Source: Metarhizium brunneum | Lineage: Eukaryota > Ascomycota > Sordariomycetes > Hypocreales > Clavicipitaceae | Length of the DNA stretch: 64,000 nucleotides | Assembly (NCBI RefSeq): GCF_013426205.1 | Contig: NC_089424.1 | Span: 4,340,001-4,404,000, forward strand | Reading direction: 5' to 3' | Shown: positions 12,401-22,670 of the stretch, piece by piece | Layout of the letters: the number at the start of each line of letters is the position of its first letter | Numbering within the stretch: position 1 is the first letter of the stretch | The notes under the pieces: model-generated | Told to the model about the DNA's origin: nothing | The model's database searches: none | The model's input: the letters and a program-made list of their open reading frames with translations, nothing else | Made by a program: the position numbers and the translations under genes

Positions 12401-12452
12401 GAGTTTCTTCCCTACTGATTAAAGACTGATATTGGCCCCGCGTGGATATCTG
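9424..12452. other. Three-kilobase gene-poor spacer
   Basis: No coding region could be supported. 9424-9600 holds the SDR promoter. The stretch 10995-11715 contains the TGGCCCCA motif cluster listed separately. The remainder is moderately AT-rich with short stop-broken frames and may include decayed mobile DNA, but no termini were identified. Confidence 0.45.
10995..11715. repeat. Cluster of TGGCCCCA motifs
   Basis: TGGCCCCA occurs at 11115, 11130, 11185, 11568, 11666 and 11708, with a one-base variant at 11200 and a reverse-orientation copy (TGGGGCCA) at 10995. Two of the pairs are spaced by exactly 15 bp (11115/11130 and 11185/11200) and form a 26-bp direct repeat about 70 bp apart: TGGCCCCAGA, six A/T-rich bases, then YGGCCCCAAW. 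Given the rarity of a fixed 8-mer, this density within 720 bp is far from random. Confidence 0.7.
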
Positions 12453-12950
12453 ATGACATTACTTCACAATACGCTGGTCTTTCACCAAAAATGTGAGCGA
12501 GCGGCTTCTCATCCTCCGATGAGGAACGAGTCTTGCGCCCTGACAGTCTGCCAGGAGAACAGTGCAGCGGCAGCGGCAGCGGTCCTTCCTCTACTTTCAG
12601 TACCAGACATCTTTGTCTTCAGAATTGACTTTCAACTCCCTCACTATTCGCCCCGCGAAGCAAAATATGTTGGCCCAAGCGCGAGCCGCTGTCAATGCAG
12701 TTGCCAACGTGGATGCGACAAGGTGTTCGAGAGCTCCAAAGACTTGGATCGACACTACGCGACGAGAGCACATGCAACAGCTAGTCGTGACTTGTATATA
12801 TGTCGATGCGGCTATTTTAATATTCGCAAGAATCACTACTATCGACATTCGGCCCAAATGTCATGTCTGCCTCGACGTCCGTATTTCAAATGCATTTGTT
12901 CGGAAAGACCAGGGGCAGAGGACATGATTGAGCATTGGGCACCCGTCTAG
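12453..12950 (+). CDS. Small C2H2 zinc-finger protein (orphan ORF)
   Basis: An uninterrupted reading frame of up to 165 aa (ATG at 12453; another at 12519). The middle carries a C2H2-like finger, CQRGCDKVFESSKDLDRH followed by YATRAH (C-x3-C-x12-H-x5-H). A second, shorter cysteine/histidine unit follows (YICRCGYFNIRKNHYYRH then MSC), plus a final KCICSER. Similar paired fingers occur in small fungal C2H2 proteins. The first 40 residues look unstructured, with an alanine run from a GCAGCG repeat. No partner gene is obvious. It may be an intact small gene, the last exon of a larger one, or a relic; the flanks show no clear upstream exon. Confidence 0.5.
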   Translation: MTLLHNTLVFHQKCERAASHPPMRNESCALTVCQENSAAAAAAVLPLLSVPDIFVFRIDFQLPHYSPREAKYVGPSASRCQCSCQRGCDKVFESSKDLDRHYATRAHATASRDLYICRCGYFNIRKNHYYRHSAQMSCLPRRPYFKCICSERPGAEDMIEHWAPV

Positions 12951-13496
12951 GATGGGATTCATTTGCTGGTTTGTAACAGAAATCGGTTGTCGGATTGTGC
13001 CTACTTGCAATTTGCACGAGGCAACCTTCTCTATCTGATTTGATCATCTATGGTATGGCCATGACTGGTTATGGCGTACCTTTGCTCGCTGAATATTGCA
13101 CAGAATTTTTCTTCCACCCCTTCACCCTTTTTATCTTGTCCTATATTCGTTGCTATGCGGCTATCCCTCCCTGGTATTCTTTGGGTAAGCTTAAATCTCT
13201 CTCTCAAATTCAATAACGGCACGGGAAAGTGTTACAAGTGTTTTTTACAATCTTCGCAGTTGAAATAGCGGATGAGTTGGGGCTGGCCACCCACTTCTTC
13301 GCCTGGTCAGGACGATGTCGGTTGTCATTAGAATTCGAAAAGTCATCTGATTGTTTTAGGAGCCAAAATGCAACTGGTATTGGCCTCGAGAAAATACTAA
13401 TAGTCATTACTATACAAAAAAGTGTAATTACCTCTGCTGCCGTGTTGTTCATTTTAATATGGCACGGGGCTTTCCATCGATCCAACATTACGTCCA

Positions 13497-13623
13497 GTCG
13501 GTATATACCATCTCGTCGGCATTTATCACTCGGCCGGTGTATGCGATATAATCGAGACGTATAGCTCGCGCCTCGGCATGTATCTTGTCGGTGTATACCA
13601 TTTGAGCCGGCATTTATCACGAT
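13497..13623. repeat. Imperfect 90-bp-period direct repeat upstream of the methyltransferase
   Basis: GTCGGTATATACCAT followed by CGGCATTTATCAC at 13497-13532 recurs as GTCGGTGTATACCAT and CGGCATTTATCACG at 13587-13623. A related TCGGCATGTATC sits between them. The array lies about 190-310 bp upstream of the methyltransferase ATG at 13811 and could be a repeated regulator-binding element or a short tandem duplication. Confidence 0.5.
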
Positions 13624-13810
13624 GTCGGAGATATCGGAAGTTTGTTGCTCATGTACACCATGAAGTGGGGTGCCGACGCCCTTTAAAGAGCTGGTGTCCA
13701 TGACAACTTGGATTGGCATCTTTTGACTCCCGTGTATCTTCAAAACACGACAAATCTTTAAGCAATCAAGCTAGTCGACCAACATCCCCTCCTAAGCCTA
13801 CACTTCTGCA

Positions 13811-14582
13811 ATGGAATCACTCTCGGCTACAGCTTATGCGCCTCCTCCGGAGAACGCCATGGCCGGCGTACCGGCTCACATCGTCGACTTGCTCGACCAG
13901 CTCCACGCTGAGTCATGGGACCAAGAGTCCAAAATCACCCGAGATGACTTCAAGGACCGCACGCTGCACGAGGTGATGCGCGACAAGTTCATCGCTCTGG
14001 ACCAAGACAAGGCGCAGTATGTGTATGCTCTGTGCCGCGCCACCGGGGCGCGAACCATCGTCGAGGCCGGCACCTCGTTTGGCGTCAGCACCATCTATCT
14101 CGCTCTCGCCGCCGCTGCCAATGCGTCGGGCGGAGGCAAGCCGGCGAGAGTGATTGCGACGGAGCATGAGCCGACCAAGGCGGCCAGGGCCAGGGAGATC
14201 TGGGACAAGTGTGGCGAGCAGGTCGTTGACGTGATTGACCTGCGCGAGGGGGACTTGAGGGAGACACTCAAGGAGGACCTCGAGGACGTGGATCTTTTGC
14301 TTCTGGACAGTGAGTTCTTCTTCTCTAGTAATGGAGCGCTGCCCGGGTGCGAGGCTAATCGTTGCGACAGTTTGGACTCCTATGGTCCTCCCGACGCTGC
14401 AGGTCGTTCTGCCCAAGATGAGGCCTGGAGCCGTTGTCATCTCCGACAACACCATCAGCTCGGCTGAGGGGTACAAGGATTTTTTGGAGTATATGCGTGG
14501 TCCGCAGAGTCCATTCATCAACCTGACCCTGCCGTATAAGAACGGTCTGGAGATGAGCATTTACGTGCCGAAGCAGTCGTAA
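13811..14582 (+). CDS. SAM-dependent O-methyltransferase (family 3, CCoAOMT-like)
   Basis: Soluble methyltransferase using S-adenosylmethionine. Two exons, 13811-14309 and 14371-14582, sum to 711 nt (236 aa), with a GTGAGT donor and GCTAAT branch. The glycine-rich SAM site is VEAGTSFGVSTIYLA, followed by an acidic strand end (ATEHEP) and LLLLDIWTPM, then PGAVVISDNTISSAEGYKDF, all matching the O-methyltransferase family 3 fold. The substrate cannot be told from the sequence. The gene is convergent with the HAD hydrolase (195 bp between stops). No polyketide or peptide synthase is nearby, so a secondary-metabolite role is unproven. Confidence 0.85.
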
Positions 14583-14777
14583 ATGGCCAAGTGCGGCCAG
14601 TTCATTTCGACTTGCAAATCATGTTGGATAGTATATGCGTCGGCTTGGCACTTGAAATGCATGATTTTGCGTATTGACGCGCACTCGTCTCATTGGCCGT
14701 ATTCTATGCATCTTGGCAGGACAGCGTTGGGCAAAACCATTATTTCTGGGCCAAGGGCATTCATTCACGTATTTGCA

Positions 14778-15518
14778 CTATTGAATACATGCAGATTTAT
14801 TCCGTGCAGCATCCTCTTCAACGGCATCAGCCATGTCTCCCAGCGTATCAAACTTCCAATCATAAATCTCATCCGCTCTGTTACCCATTGTTGCACCTGG
14901 CCTCACAATCCAACTCGACTTGATTCCTGCCTTTTTCGCGGGCTGATGATCGTGGAACTGGCTCTGCGCCGTTTGTATAATCTGGTCCTTTTCGGCGCCA
15001 AACCTGTCCTTGACCTCGCGGATCATGTAGTCAAAGTTTGCAAGGTCAGGCTTGTAGCTGCCGACATCTTGGGCCGTAATGATGAGATGGAAAGGAAAGC
15101 CCTGCAATGGCCCCGCGTTTGTCCTGGCAAACGATTCGCGATCCACGTTGGACAAGATGACGAGCTTGTAGTATTTGGAAAAGCGGCTCAGGGCGGCTAC
15201 GGAGTCGGGGAATGCGGGCCATTGGCCGACTGATGCGCCGAAAGTGTCGCTTTCTTCTGGGCTCGGGTCCTTTAGACCCAATCTGGCAGCAACTTGGGGG
15301 TGGACGGCGGCCAAGAGTTTGTCGTATGTCAAGTCTGGTGTCTTGGCTTGCTGGGCGGCTTCGCATTCGTGGTAGACTGCGAGAAGGTCCTTGCGTGACC
15401 GTGAGGCATTGTTGGCGTCGAGGAGGGGTTGCAGAGCGTTGACGACACCGGTTTCCCAGTCTATTATGGTGCCGTAGCAGTCAAAGGTGAGGACTTTGTA
15501 GTCGGAGAGCTTGGCCAT
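14778..15518 (-). CDS. HAD-superfamily hydrolase, haloacid dehalogenase type II-like
   Basis: Single-exon gene of 246 aa. Motif I is TFDCYGTIIDWE with the nucleophilic Asp at about residue 13, motif II is KLVILSNVD, and motif III holds the Lys in GSYKPDLANF. The cap and overall length match fungal 'haloacid dehalogenase type II' proteins. The family hydrolyses 2-haloacids in bacteria, but many fungal members have unknown substrates. The C-terminus KFDTLGDMADAVEED is typical of these fungal forms. Confidence 0.85.
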   Translation of the reverse strand: MAKLSDYKVLTFDCYGTIIDWETGVVNALQPLLDANNASRSRKDLLAVYHECEAAQQAKTPDLTYDKLLAAVHPQVAARLGLKDPSPEESDTFGASVGQWPAFPDSVAALSRFSKYYKLVILSNVDRESFARTNAGPLQGFPFHLIITAQDVGSYKPDLANFDYMIREVKDRFGAEKDQIIQTAQSQFHDHQPAKKAGIKSSWIVRPGATMGNRADEIYDWKFDTLGDMADAVEEDAARNKSACIQ

Positions 15519-17066
15519 GGTACTTGTGAGGGTTTGGTGGACTGAAGTGCATGTTCAGAACAGCGGTGTTGTCGTATAATATAGACGTCAAGTGTTGAGG
15601 TCATGGGTTCGGACCATGTCAGTGTATGGAACCTTATGGAAGGCGGTTTCAGCCCTTCAAATGACAAGCGGACAGCCCAGCACTGTGCCAATACATGCAG
15701 ATGGCGGGTTTGCCTGACGCCCTGTGTCCATCCGCCAAGCCTTACCCCACCATTTCATCAAGGAACATTGAACAATTGAGGGAACTGGGTGTGACTCCGA
15801 TCTTGGCCGTCGAGACCCATGCCGAGATCCGGTTCCGGTTCCGGTCTCGCCTCCTGCGGAAGGACCAAAGCTACCAAGCGCAAAACGCTGCTACGCAAGA
15901 GACTAAAAGGCGGTTGACGAGTTTGTGGCTGCTCTTGCGCCGAAAGAAGAGATTCTTAACTAAATCACATGTAGCATTACCGCACACGCAAATGGTGTAA
16001 AAGACGAACACGCTTGCCACATATCGACAAACGCACCCCTGGCCTTGGAGTATACAATGGGGCTAGAGAATCTATGCTGCGCTGGCTCATGATCGTTATA
16101 CCGTAGACTGTACTTCTGCAGATCCGTTCCAGCCCATCGTCACGCTGCCAGTCTGCCGGCAGGGCTACAGAACACTCTGGAGCTTGCAGGGTGTGGTGAT
16201 GCAAGCAAAGTCGCGCGGCGGCTCTGGTGGCATTACATCACAAGACGGTGATGCTACATGCCTCCATTATATGTGTGGAAGAATTACAAGTCCTACCAAG
16301 CGGGGCATCTTTAAAACCTGGCATTCGGCCCGTGCGGTAGAGGAATTGGAGACCAATACTATTGTGCCGCTGCGACATATAGGCCTCATCTCATTATAGT
16401 ATCAGTCGAGCTGTGGTTTAATGTCCTGGTACGTGTCACCAATCCAGACCGATATACAATTGCCATCTACGTGTATACTATCAATTGGTGTCTAGCAGCT
16501 TGTGAAGCGCTTCCTGATTGTCTCCATCTAGTCTATGCAAGCATCTATCAGAATCGCAGCCTACGTCACTTCAGAGCGTGCCGATGGCAGGCATGAGCTT
16601 TACCAGAATGCACTGCCTGGTTTCTTGTGATTCGGCATTACCCGGGCTATCACATCATTATGAGTGATCAGAGCCCACTTCCTGATTGTAATTGTTTTTA
16701 CACTGACTTTGAGCATGGTCAGACTGGCTGCGCAATGGCCGATCAGTTCCGAGTGCTCCAATCAGTTCATCCGCGGACTCTCATGCGCGTTACTTTGCAG
16801 CTTGAATGTTGCGTCCGTTATCTTTACCCCGCTATAATGTAGCATTCTGTTCCGCCATGATTGCCTGACCACGTATCATGTTTTCATTGCAATAGTTCTT
16901 TGCATACTGCAAGGCATCCATATACCCACACAGCGATATGGTATGTACTATCGAGTAGATGGACCTGCAGAGGCCCCCCCTGTATAGCGTTAAACTTGTT
17001 GAGCATATAAGTGCAGTTGGCACTCCCTCATATCACTTGTCCAGGGCAGCATCCGATATATTCTAC
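15519..17066. other. Gene-free AT-rich spacer
   Basis: About 1.5 kb between the HAD gene start and the LTR remnant. Only short, unconvincing frames; no RNA gene or repeat recognised apart from weak internal similarity. Confidence 0.4.
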
Positions 17067-17262
17067 TGTTACACGGAAATCGCCCTGTTGCACAAGGGCT
17101 ACGGTCACGGGATTAGGGCAGAAGGTCCTCACCGACTTCTTGTATAAATAGACGTCTTCGGTCCCTCAAGGCCTTGAGGAAAACCAAGGACCTTCGATAC
17201 CAAAGACTGTTATGAGTTGAATTGAGCTATTGCTCCAAGCCCTCTATTGAGCCCTTGTCACA
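17067..17262 (+). mobile_element. Solo LTR remnant, copy 1
   Basis: 196 bp starting TGTTACACGG and ending CCTTGTCACA, the TG...CA form of an LTR. It shares the block 'gaggaaaacc.aggacctt.gatacc...gaattgagctattg.tccaagc...gcccttgtcaca' with sequences ending at 32317 and 36312. The 5-bp flanks are TCTAC and CCTAC (4 of 5 match), consistent with a target-site duplication changed by one transition. A TATAAATA sits inside at 17143-17150. The LTR ends 106 bp before the P450 ATG, so it may supply the promoter of that gene. Confidence 0.65.
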
Positions 17263-17368
17263 CCTACCATCAAATCTGTTCTGCATTCCAATAATCTCGA
17301 ACTGGGCAGCACATCGCTCTCATAGCTCCACGTCTCTTAACTCTCAACCGCTGTTACATCCCTACACG

Positions 17369-18984
17369 ATGGGGGTCGTCTTTATACTACTGGGAATTGC
17401 TTGTGTAGCGCTGTATTTCTTCTTCCATGGCCGTCTCCGGGGGGGGAATCGTCTGCCTCTCCCACCAGGTCCGACAGGCCTACCGATTGTGGGCAATATT
17501 CTCTCCTTGCCGCCCAGCGGGGTTCCAGAGTATCAACACTGGCTGAAGTTTAAGGACTTATACGGCCCCATTAGCTCTGTTACCATTCTAGGTCAAACTA
17601 CAATCATTCTTCATGGAAAAAAAGAAGTTCAAGATTTGCTGGAGAATATGTCCACAAAGACCTCAGACCGGCCGCTATCCATCTTCGCCAATATGACTGG
17701 ATTCGATAGATTCTTGTCTTTTAAGCCGTATAATGCGAGTTGGCGCCAGCATCGCAAGATGATGCATCAGTCTCTTGGAACGGAAAAGCTGTCGGCTCAA
17801 TATGACAGTGTCCAAGACCTGGAATCAGGACGACTCCTTCTACGAATACTGGCCGAGCCAAGAAGCCTCATTCAACATTTTCAAACGTACGTTGATTAGT
17901 TCTACAAGGATCGATGTATAAAATTAATAAATGATTTAGCCAAGCAGCTGCCATCATCCTGCGCATAACATACGGCTACGCCACTGAGCCTCACAGCTCA
18001 GATCCCTTGGTTGGCATAATTGAACAGATGATGGATAACTTGTCCAAGACTTTTGTGCCGCTTTCATGGGTTGTCGATATAATTCCAGCGCTAAGATTTC
18101 TACCCAACTACGTGCCTGGCATATCATTCAAGGCTACAGCCAGACGATGGTACGCAATCAACGATTTTGTTACTCGCGTACCGTATTTATTTGTACGGCA
18201 ACAAATGGTTCAAGGAAATCACCGGCTATCCCTCGTCTCCAACTTTCTCAGCGACGGCATGGAAAAAGACGGAGGGGAAAACATCGACCCCGACACAGAG
18301 AACACCATCATGGCAGTAGCTGGACAAATCTACGGCGCCGCTGCAGATACTACCATATCGGTCCTGAGCGCCTTTGTCCTGGCCATGGTAATGTTTCCCG
18401 AGGTCCAACACAAGGCACAAAAGGAAATCGATACCATGATTGGAAGTCGGCTTCCCGAGTTTCAAGACAGGGAATGCCTGCCATATGTTTCGGCAGTTGT
18501 CAAGGAGGCTACGCGATGGTTTCCGATTACACCAATTATTCCGGCTCATGCGGCTAATACCGAGATACATTACAAAGGATATCGTATCCCCAAAGGATCA
18601 TGTATAATTGCCTCCAGCTGGTGGCTGCTTCGGGATCCTGCGACATACCATGATCCAGATTCGTTTAACCCTGAGCGGTTTCTCATACGAAACGAGCCTG
18701 ATCCGGCGACTGTCGTATTCGGCTTTGGACGCAGAATCTGCCCCGGTCGATTCTTTGCTGACAAAAGCTTGTTTTTGACAATATCACGCATATTGGCACT
18801 GTTTACTATTAGCAAGGACGTAGGAGAGGCTAGGCTTAAACTCACCCCGGGATTGATTGCGCACCCAGAAGAGTTTCCGTTTAAAATTGCACCTAGGAGT
18901 CAATTACATGCTGAACGAGTTAGGGATATTGAGAAGAACAACCCATGGGAACAAGGAGATGCTAGCCTTCTTAGAATGAAATAA
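17369..18984 (+). CDS. Cytochrome P450 monooxygenase
   Basis: Microsomal heme-thiolate monooxygenase. Exons 17369-17886 and 17940-18984 sum to 1563 nt (520 aa), with a 53-nt intron. An N-terminal membrane anchor (VFILLGIACVALYFFF) is followed by the proline-rich hinge LPLPPGPTGLPIVGN. The I-helix has GAAADTT, the K-helix ExxR is KEATR, the PERF region is FNPERF, and the heme loop is FGFGRRICPGRFF with the axial Cys. The overall look resembles fungal P450s annotated as O-methylsterigmatocystin oxidoreductase-like, a broad group without one substrate. ATG at 17369 is chosen because the anchor begins right after it. The solo LTR immediately upstream is unusual and may affect expression. Confidence 0.92.
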
Positions 18985-19765
18985 CTAGTAGCAGATGAAT
19001 TTCTCGCCGCTTAGCGGACGGCTATTGGAATTCTGTTTTACGTATCGCTAAAAAGCAACGCATTCTTCTCTGGAGCCTAGTGATATTTGGTAATTTAGAT
19101 CAAAGGGCATTTTGACGCCGCCGTCACTTAAGTAAGTGCGGTTTACAAAGCCGGGTGTAGTAGTATGTCTTGTTGCTTTTACTGTGAAATTTTTAAATTG
19201 GGTTTTGTTCAATTAATCTCGATAATGGTGCTACATCAGGTGACACAACGTGTTGGCCGTACCTAGGCCAAGAAATCGCAATAAACCACGTAATACGCCA
19301 TGACTTGTTATTTCTATTAAATCGACACAAAATCTCCAAAGAAGTTGATATCGGCTAGATAGGTAATTGTGTGATATTTATCATGCGTAACTAGACGTTA
19401 CACTAAGCCTGGTCTTAGACTCTTGGATAAGCGATTAGCCTGGCTTGTGTCTAGGAACCGCTTGGTCATTATTCAGGACCATGGGGTCAACATATCATCA
19501 CGTTGTTTGAACACCGGAGTAATGCTCAACTTCACGAATGGGACTGGTCAATACCGAAATAACATATATTGACTCAGGGAGATAAAGTAACAAATGCAGC
19601 CAAGATCGCGACCTTTATAGTCGTTCAAGGTCCCCCATATGTCGTGTACCTACGCACAATGTCCAGTTGGTTCATGTTCATACCCTAGTGATCCAGATAC
19701 TAGTCCCGGTCACAGAATAGAATTTGACATAATTCACCTCTGACCATCAATCTCAAGGATGGTGC
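18985..19765. other. AT-rich spacer
   Basis: 780 bp between the P450 stop and the 3' end of the Hsp70-like gene. No coding, RNA or repeat feature could be supported. Confidence 0.4.
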
Positions 19766-21783
19766 TTAGATTGTAGGTTGGTGAAGAAACACTGCGGTTT
19801 GGGGACAGTGCCTCGGGTAGGATTTACTCGTCCAGTTATTCCTGTATATATTAGCGTTCCGAAAATAAGGAGATTCGTGTGGAGAGTTCACCTGAATGGG
19901 GTGTAAATGAGTTGAACAATTGACATGTTCTCCAGAGATCTCGACGCGGTAGTCACCGACGGCATCGATGTGCAAGCTCACCGTATAAGGTACCTTTGTC
20001 ATAAACATGTTGCGCTTCCTAAGACGGCCAGTAAATTCGACGGATAAGACTCCAATAGACTCGACACCATCTGGGTATTCTTGTAAGTATAATAGCCCGC
20101 GGATTTTCTCACTATTTTTTCAACACCAATCACGTACCTCCTGTGGTGTTAGGTAAGTATCTTGTGTCATTATCGGACCTGAAAACTTCCACATTCCACA
20201 GTTTGTTGCCTTTGAAGTTTATGGATTTGACGAAGGTTTTGCTAAACTCCTGGCCCGTGGTCCTCTTTTGACCTTTCCTAAGCAACCAATGAATCTCAGT
20301 GCCAGCAGGGAGCTTTTCGTTGTCTTCCTTCTCTGCGACTCCAATATTGACTCGTGCGATCCGGGTCTGAAGAACGTTTTGTCGTTGATTCATAAGAAGG
20401 CCATACACCACGGCTAATTGAGGCTTGGGACAAACGTAGACTGTCGCTCCATTGACCCATCGAGGCCCTTTTTTTGAGATCCAATCTTTAAGCTCGGTCA
20501 ACATGTACTTGGAGCCTCCTAAACCGCCGGATAAAACGACATGATCCTAGAGACTACGGTTAGCAAAGCTTGCTGTGAAGGCCGATTAACTCACCACTTG
20601 TTTCTGCACGCCGTCCCGGAAGTTATTTAACGCATCATCAGTACATGTTGCAATTTTATTAAACTGAGAGTCAAAGAACCTCTCTAGTTCTCTCCTGTTA
20701 TATAGTTAGCATGACGAGACTGTGACTCATTGCCAGGAAAAACCAGGTAGATCTCACCTCGGCAAAGCTATCGTGGTTTTCTCCCCATTCCTCCCGTGGA
20801 TGTTACACAAACCATTGCGTGGGATTGGAATTTCAAGCATATTGGGCCGTTCTGGAACCCCAAGTCTGAGTTTCTGGTGTTGAAACGGATTACCTTGGGA
20901 CATTTCATGAGAAATGCGTTTGAGTTGGGCATTCTTAGATGCACCGAGCTCATCGGCAGCAAATCGCTCAAAATCCTTATCAATCCACATGGAACCACTG
21001 TCAACCCCCTTGACCTGTTGTACAAGCTTTATTTTGTGTGGGTTGAGCGCTTCAACCTCAACAAAGGCAATGTCAGTGGTTCCGCCGCCCATATCGATGG
21101 ACAGCATGCTATCATTCTTGTTGAAACTGCCATCTTTGCGCACACAGAGGGCATATACCGATGCCGCTTCAGCCTCAGTCAGGCCCAAGATAATTTGATG
21201 ATTCCTTTCTCTACCAAAGCCGGCCTTGTTAACAATGTCCCTGAAGGTAGCTCTTTGACCCCAGTCCCATGTCGTCGGGACGCTGAAGATGAAGTCAATT
21301 TTACAGTCACCCCAGCTCTTGTACGAAAAGGGATTGATTTCCAATTGATCATTGGTAGAGGTCGAGGCGGGCAGATGGCGACGGATGTGGTCGTGAAGAT
21401 GGCCTAGATAGTCTTTGGCAATCTTCAACGCCCTGTCAGCAGAGTCGGGCGCCCAGCTAACACCGCACTCATGAGCCTTCCTAAGTTGATCCTGGTCAAG
21501 ATAAATTTTAAAGGCCCTCCACTTATCCTCTTCGTACATGTTCTGACAATCGGAGCCCCATTTTCCCGGCTCATGTTTGGCTAGGATAGTCGGAAACTTC
21601 TGAGCAACAGGATCGCCCGGAAGCACATGGATGCTGGAATCCGGCCCAGTTGGAACCATCCAAGCGACCCCTACGCCGTGGTCAGAAAGTCATGGAGAAG
21701 GCAAAGGGTAGGAATAACGCACCAGTGAATGTCGTTCCGAAATCGATGGCGATATACACGTCAGTTTGTCTAGTGGAGTGCAT
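19766..21783 (-). CDS. Hsp70-like ATPase (HSPA12-type actin-fold protein)
   Basis: Divergent Hsp70-family protein of the fungal HSPA12-like group. Exons 21783-21723, 21670-20758, 20694-20595, 20546-20138 and 20079-19766 sum to 1797 nt (598 aa). The nucleotide-binding motifs are all visible: phosphate-1 YIAIDFGTTFTG at the N-terminus, phosphate-2 SIDMGGGTTDIAFVEV, and the adenosine motif VVLSGGLGGSKYM. A canonical substrate-binding lid is missing; the C-terminal part is a beta-rich segment (TVSLHIDAVGDYRVEISGE). The extreme C-terminus is uncertain because a further intron after HLHPIQ (GTGAAC donor) could replace the last residues. Function in fungi is poorly known; it probably acts as an ATP-dependent cytosolic chaperone-like protein. 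Confidence 0.85.
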
Positions 21784-22670
21784 ATTGGAAAGGTTGATCG
21801 CTAATGAGAAGCAAGTATAGGTAATACGAGTGATGGTGCTGTCATGTGAAAGAGGCCGTCTAAAAGATGACAAGGACGCAATGGCAACGGAATAGCAGCA
21901 GGTGGTTGTGTCTGAGGTTTGGGGGACTGTAGTGGCATCTTGGACAAATTATATAGTAGAAAAGGAGCGAGGAAAAGCGTATAACCATTGGCAACCTGAT
22001 GGATTGAGGCCATGCCGGACAAAATTCTGTTTGCTTGTTTCGGGTGCCCGCCTGGCCGGCAGCAATGAGGCTGTGGATGGCGTTGTTTGTAGCATGTATG
22101 TAGTCTGGTGGCTTACAGATATTGACCTGGTTGGCAATTGTGACGACATGCAGACCAGACATCAAGTATACTCACTCCCCCTTGTTTATCGTATCAAATA
22201 CTATACTGTACACACCCAGCCAGCCGGGTAGGCGTGACGAGTACACCACATGCAGGCATGGGCGCCAGGCAGCTCCGACACGGCGCCTCGAGTCTGGTGC
22301 CCAATAACTGATTGGCTCGTGGGCTTGATTAAATATTCCAGGCCGTTTTTATGGCTGAAACAGTGGAAATGGTAGCTGAGGTGATGAACGGACCCATGCT
22401 CCAGCCATCCGCACAGCACGAGGGCGCTGGGGGGTGAATGTGATCCGGGCGTGAAGTAGACAATTGCAAAAAGCCGTAAATAGATTCCAGATCCGCAGCA
22501 TGTCTAAAAGGGGACACAGGTCCTTTGTTCCGAGCAACAGGGCAGGTTGCTTCACACGCTGTTGTGAGACCCTTCTTGTCTTCTATTTCTTCTGCCTTTC
22601 GTCTTATTTTTTTTTTTTGTTTTCGTTAACAGCCCGGCCGCATATAATCCGGACCTTTAAACCAGCTACG
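21784..22670. other. Divergent intergenic region with pyrimidine-rich leader
   Basis: About 890 bp between the Hsp70-like start and the membrane-protein start. 22590-22640 is strongly pyrimidine-rich with a T run ending in a CAG-like site, so it may contain a 5'-UTR intron of the downstream gene. No other gene is supported. Confidence 0.4.

Noticed and set aside
13811..18984. Secondary-metabolite cluster suggested by methyltransferase plus P450
   Set aside because: No polyketide, peptide or terpene synthase gene in the region, and nearly 3 kb including an LTR remnant separates the two genes.
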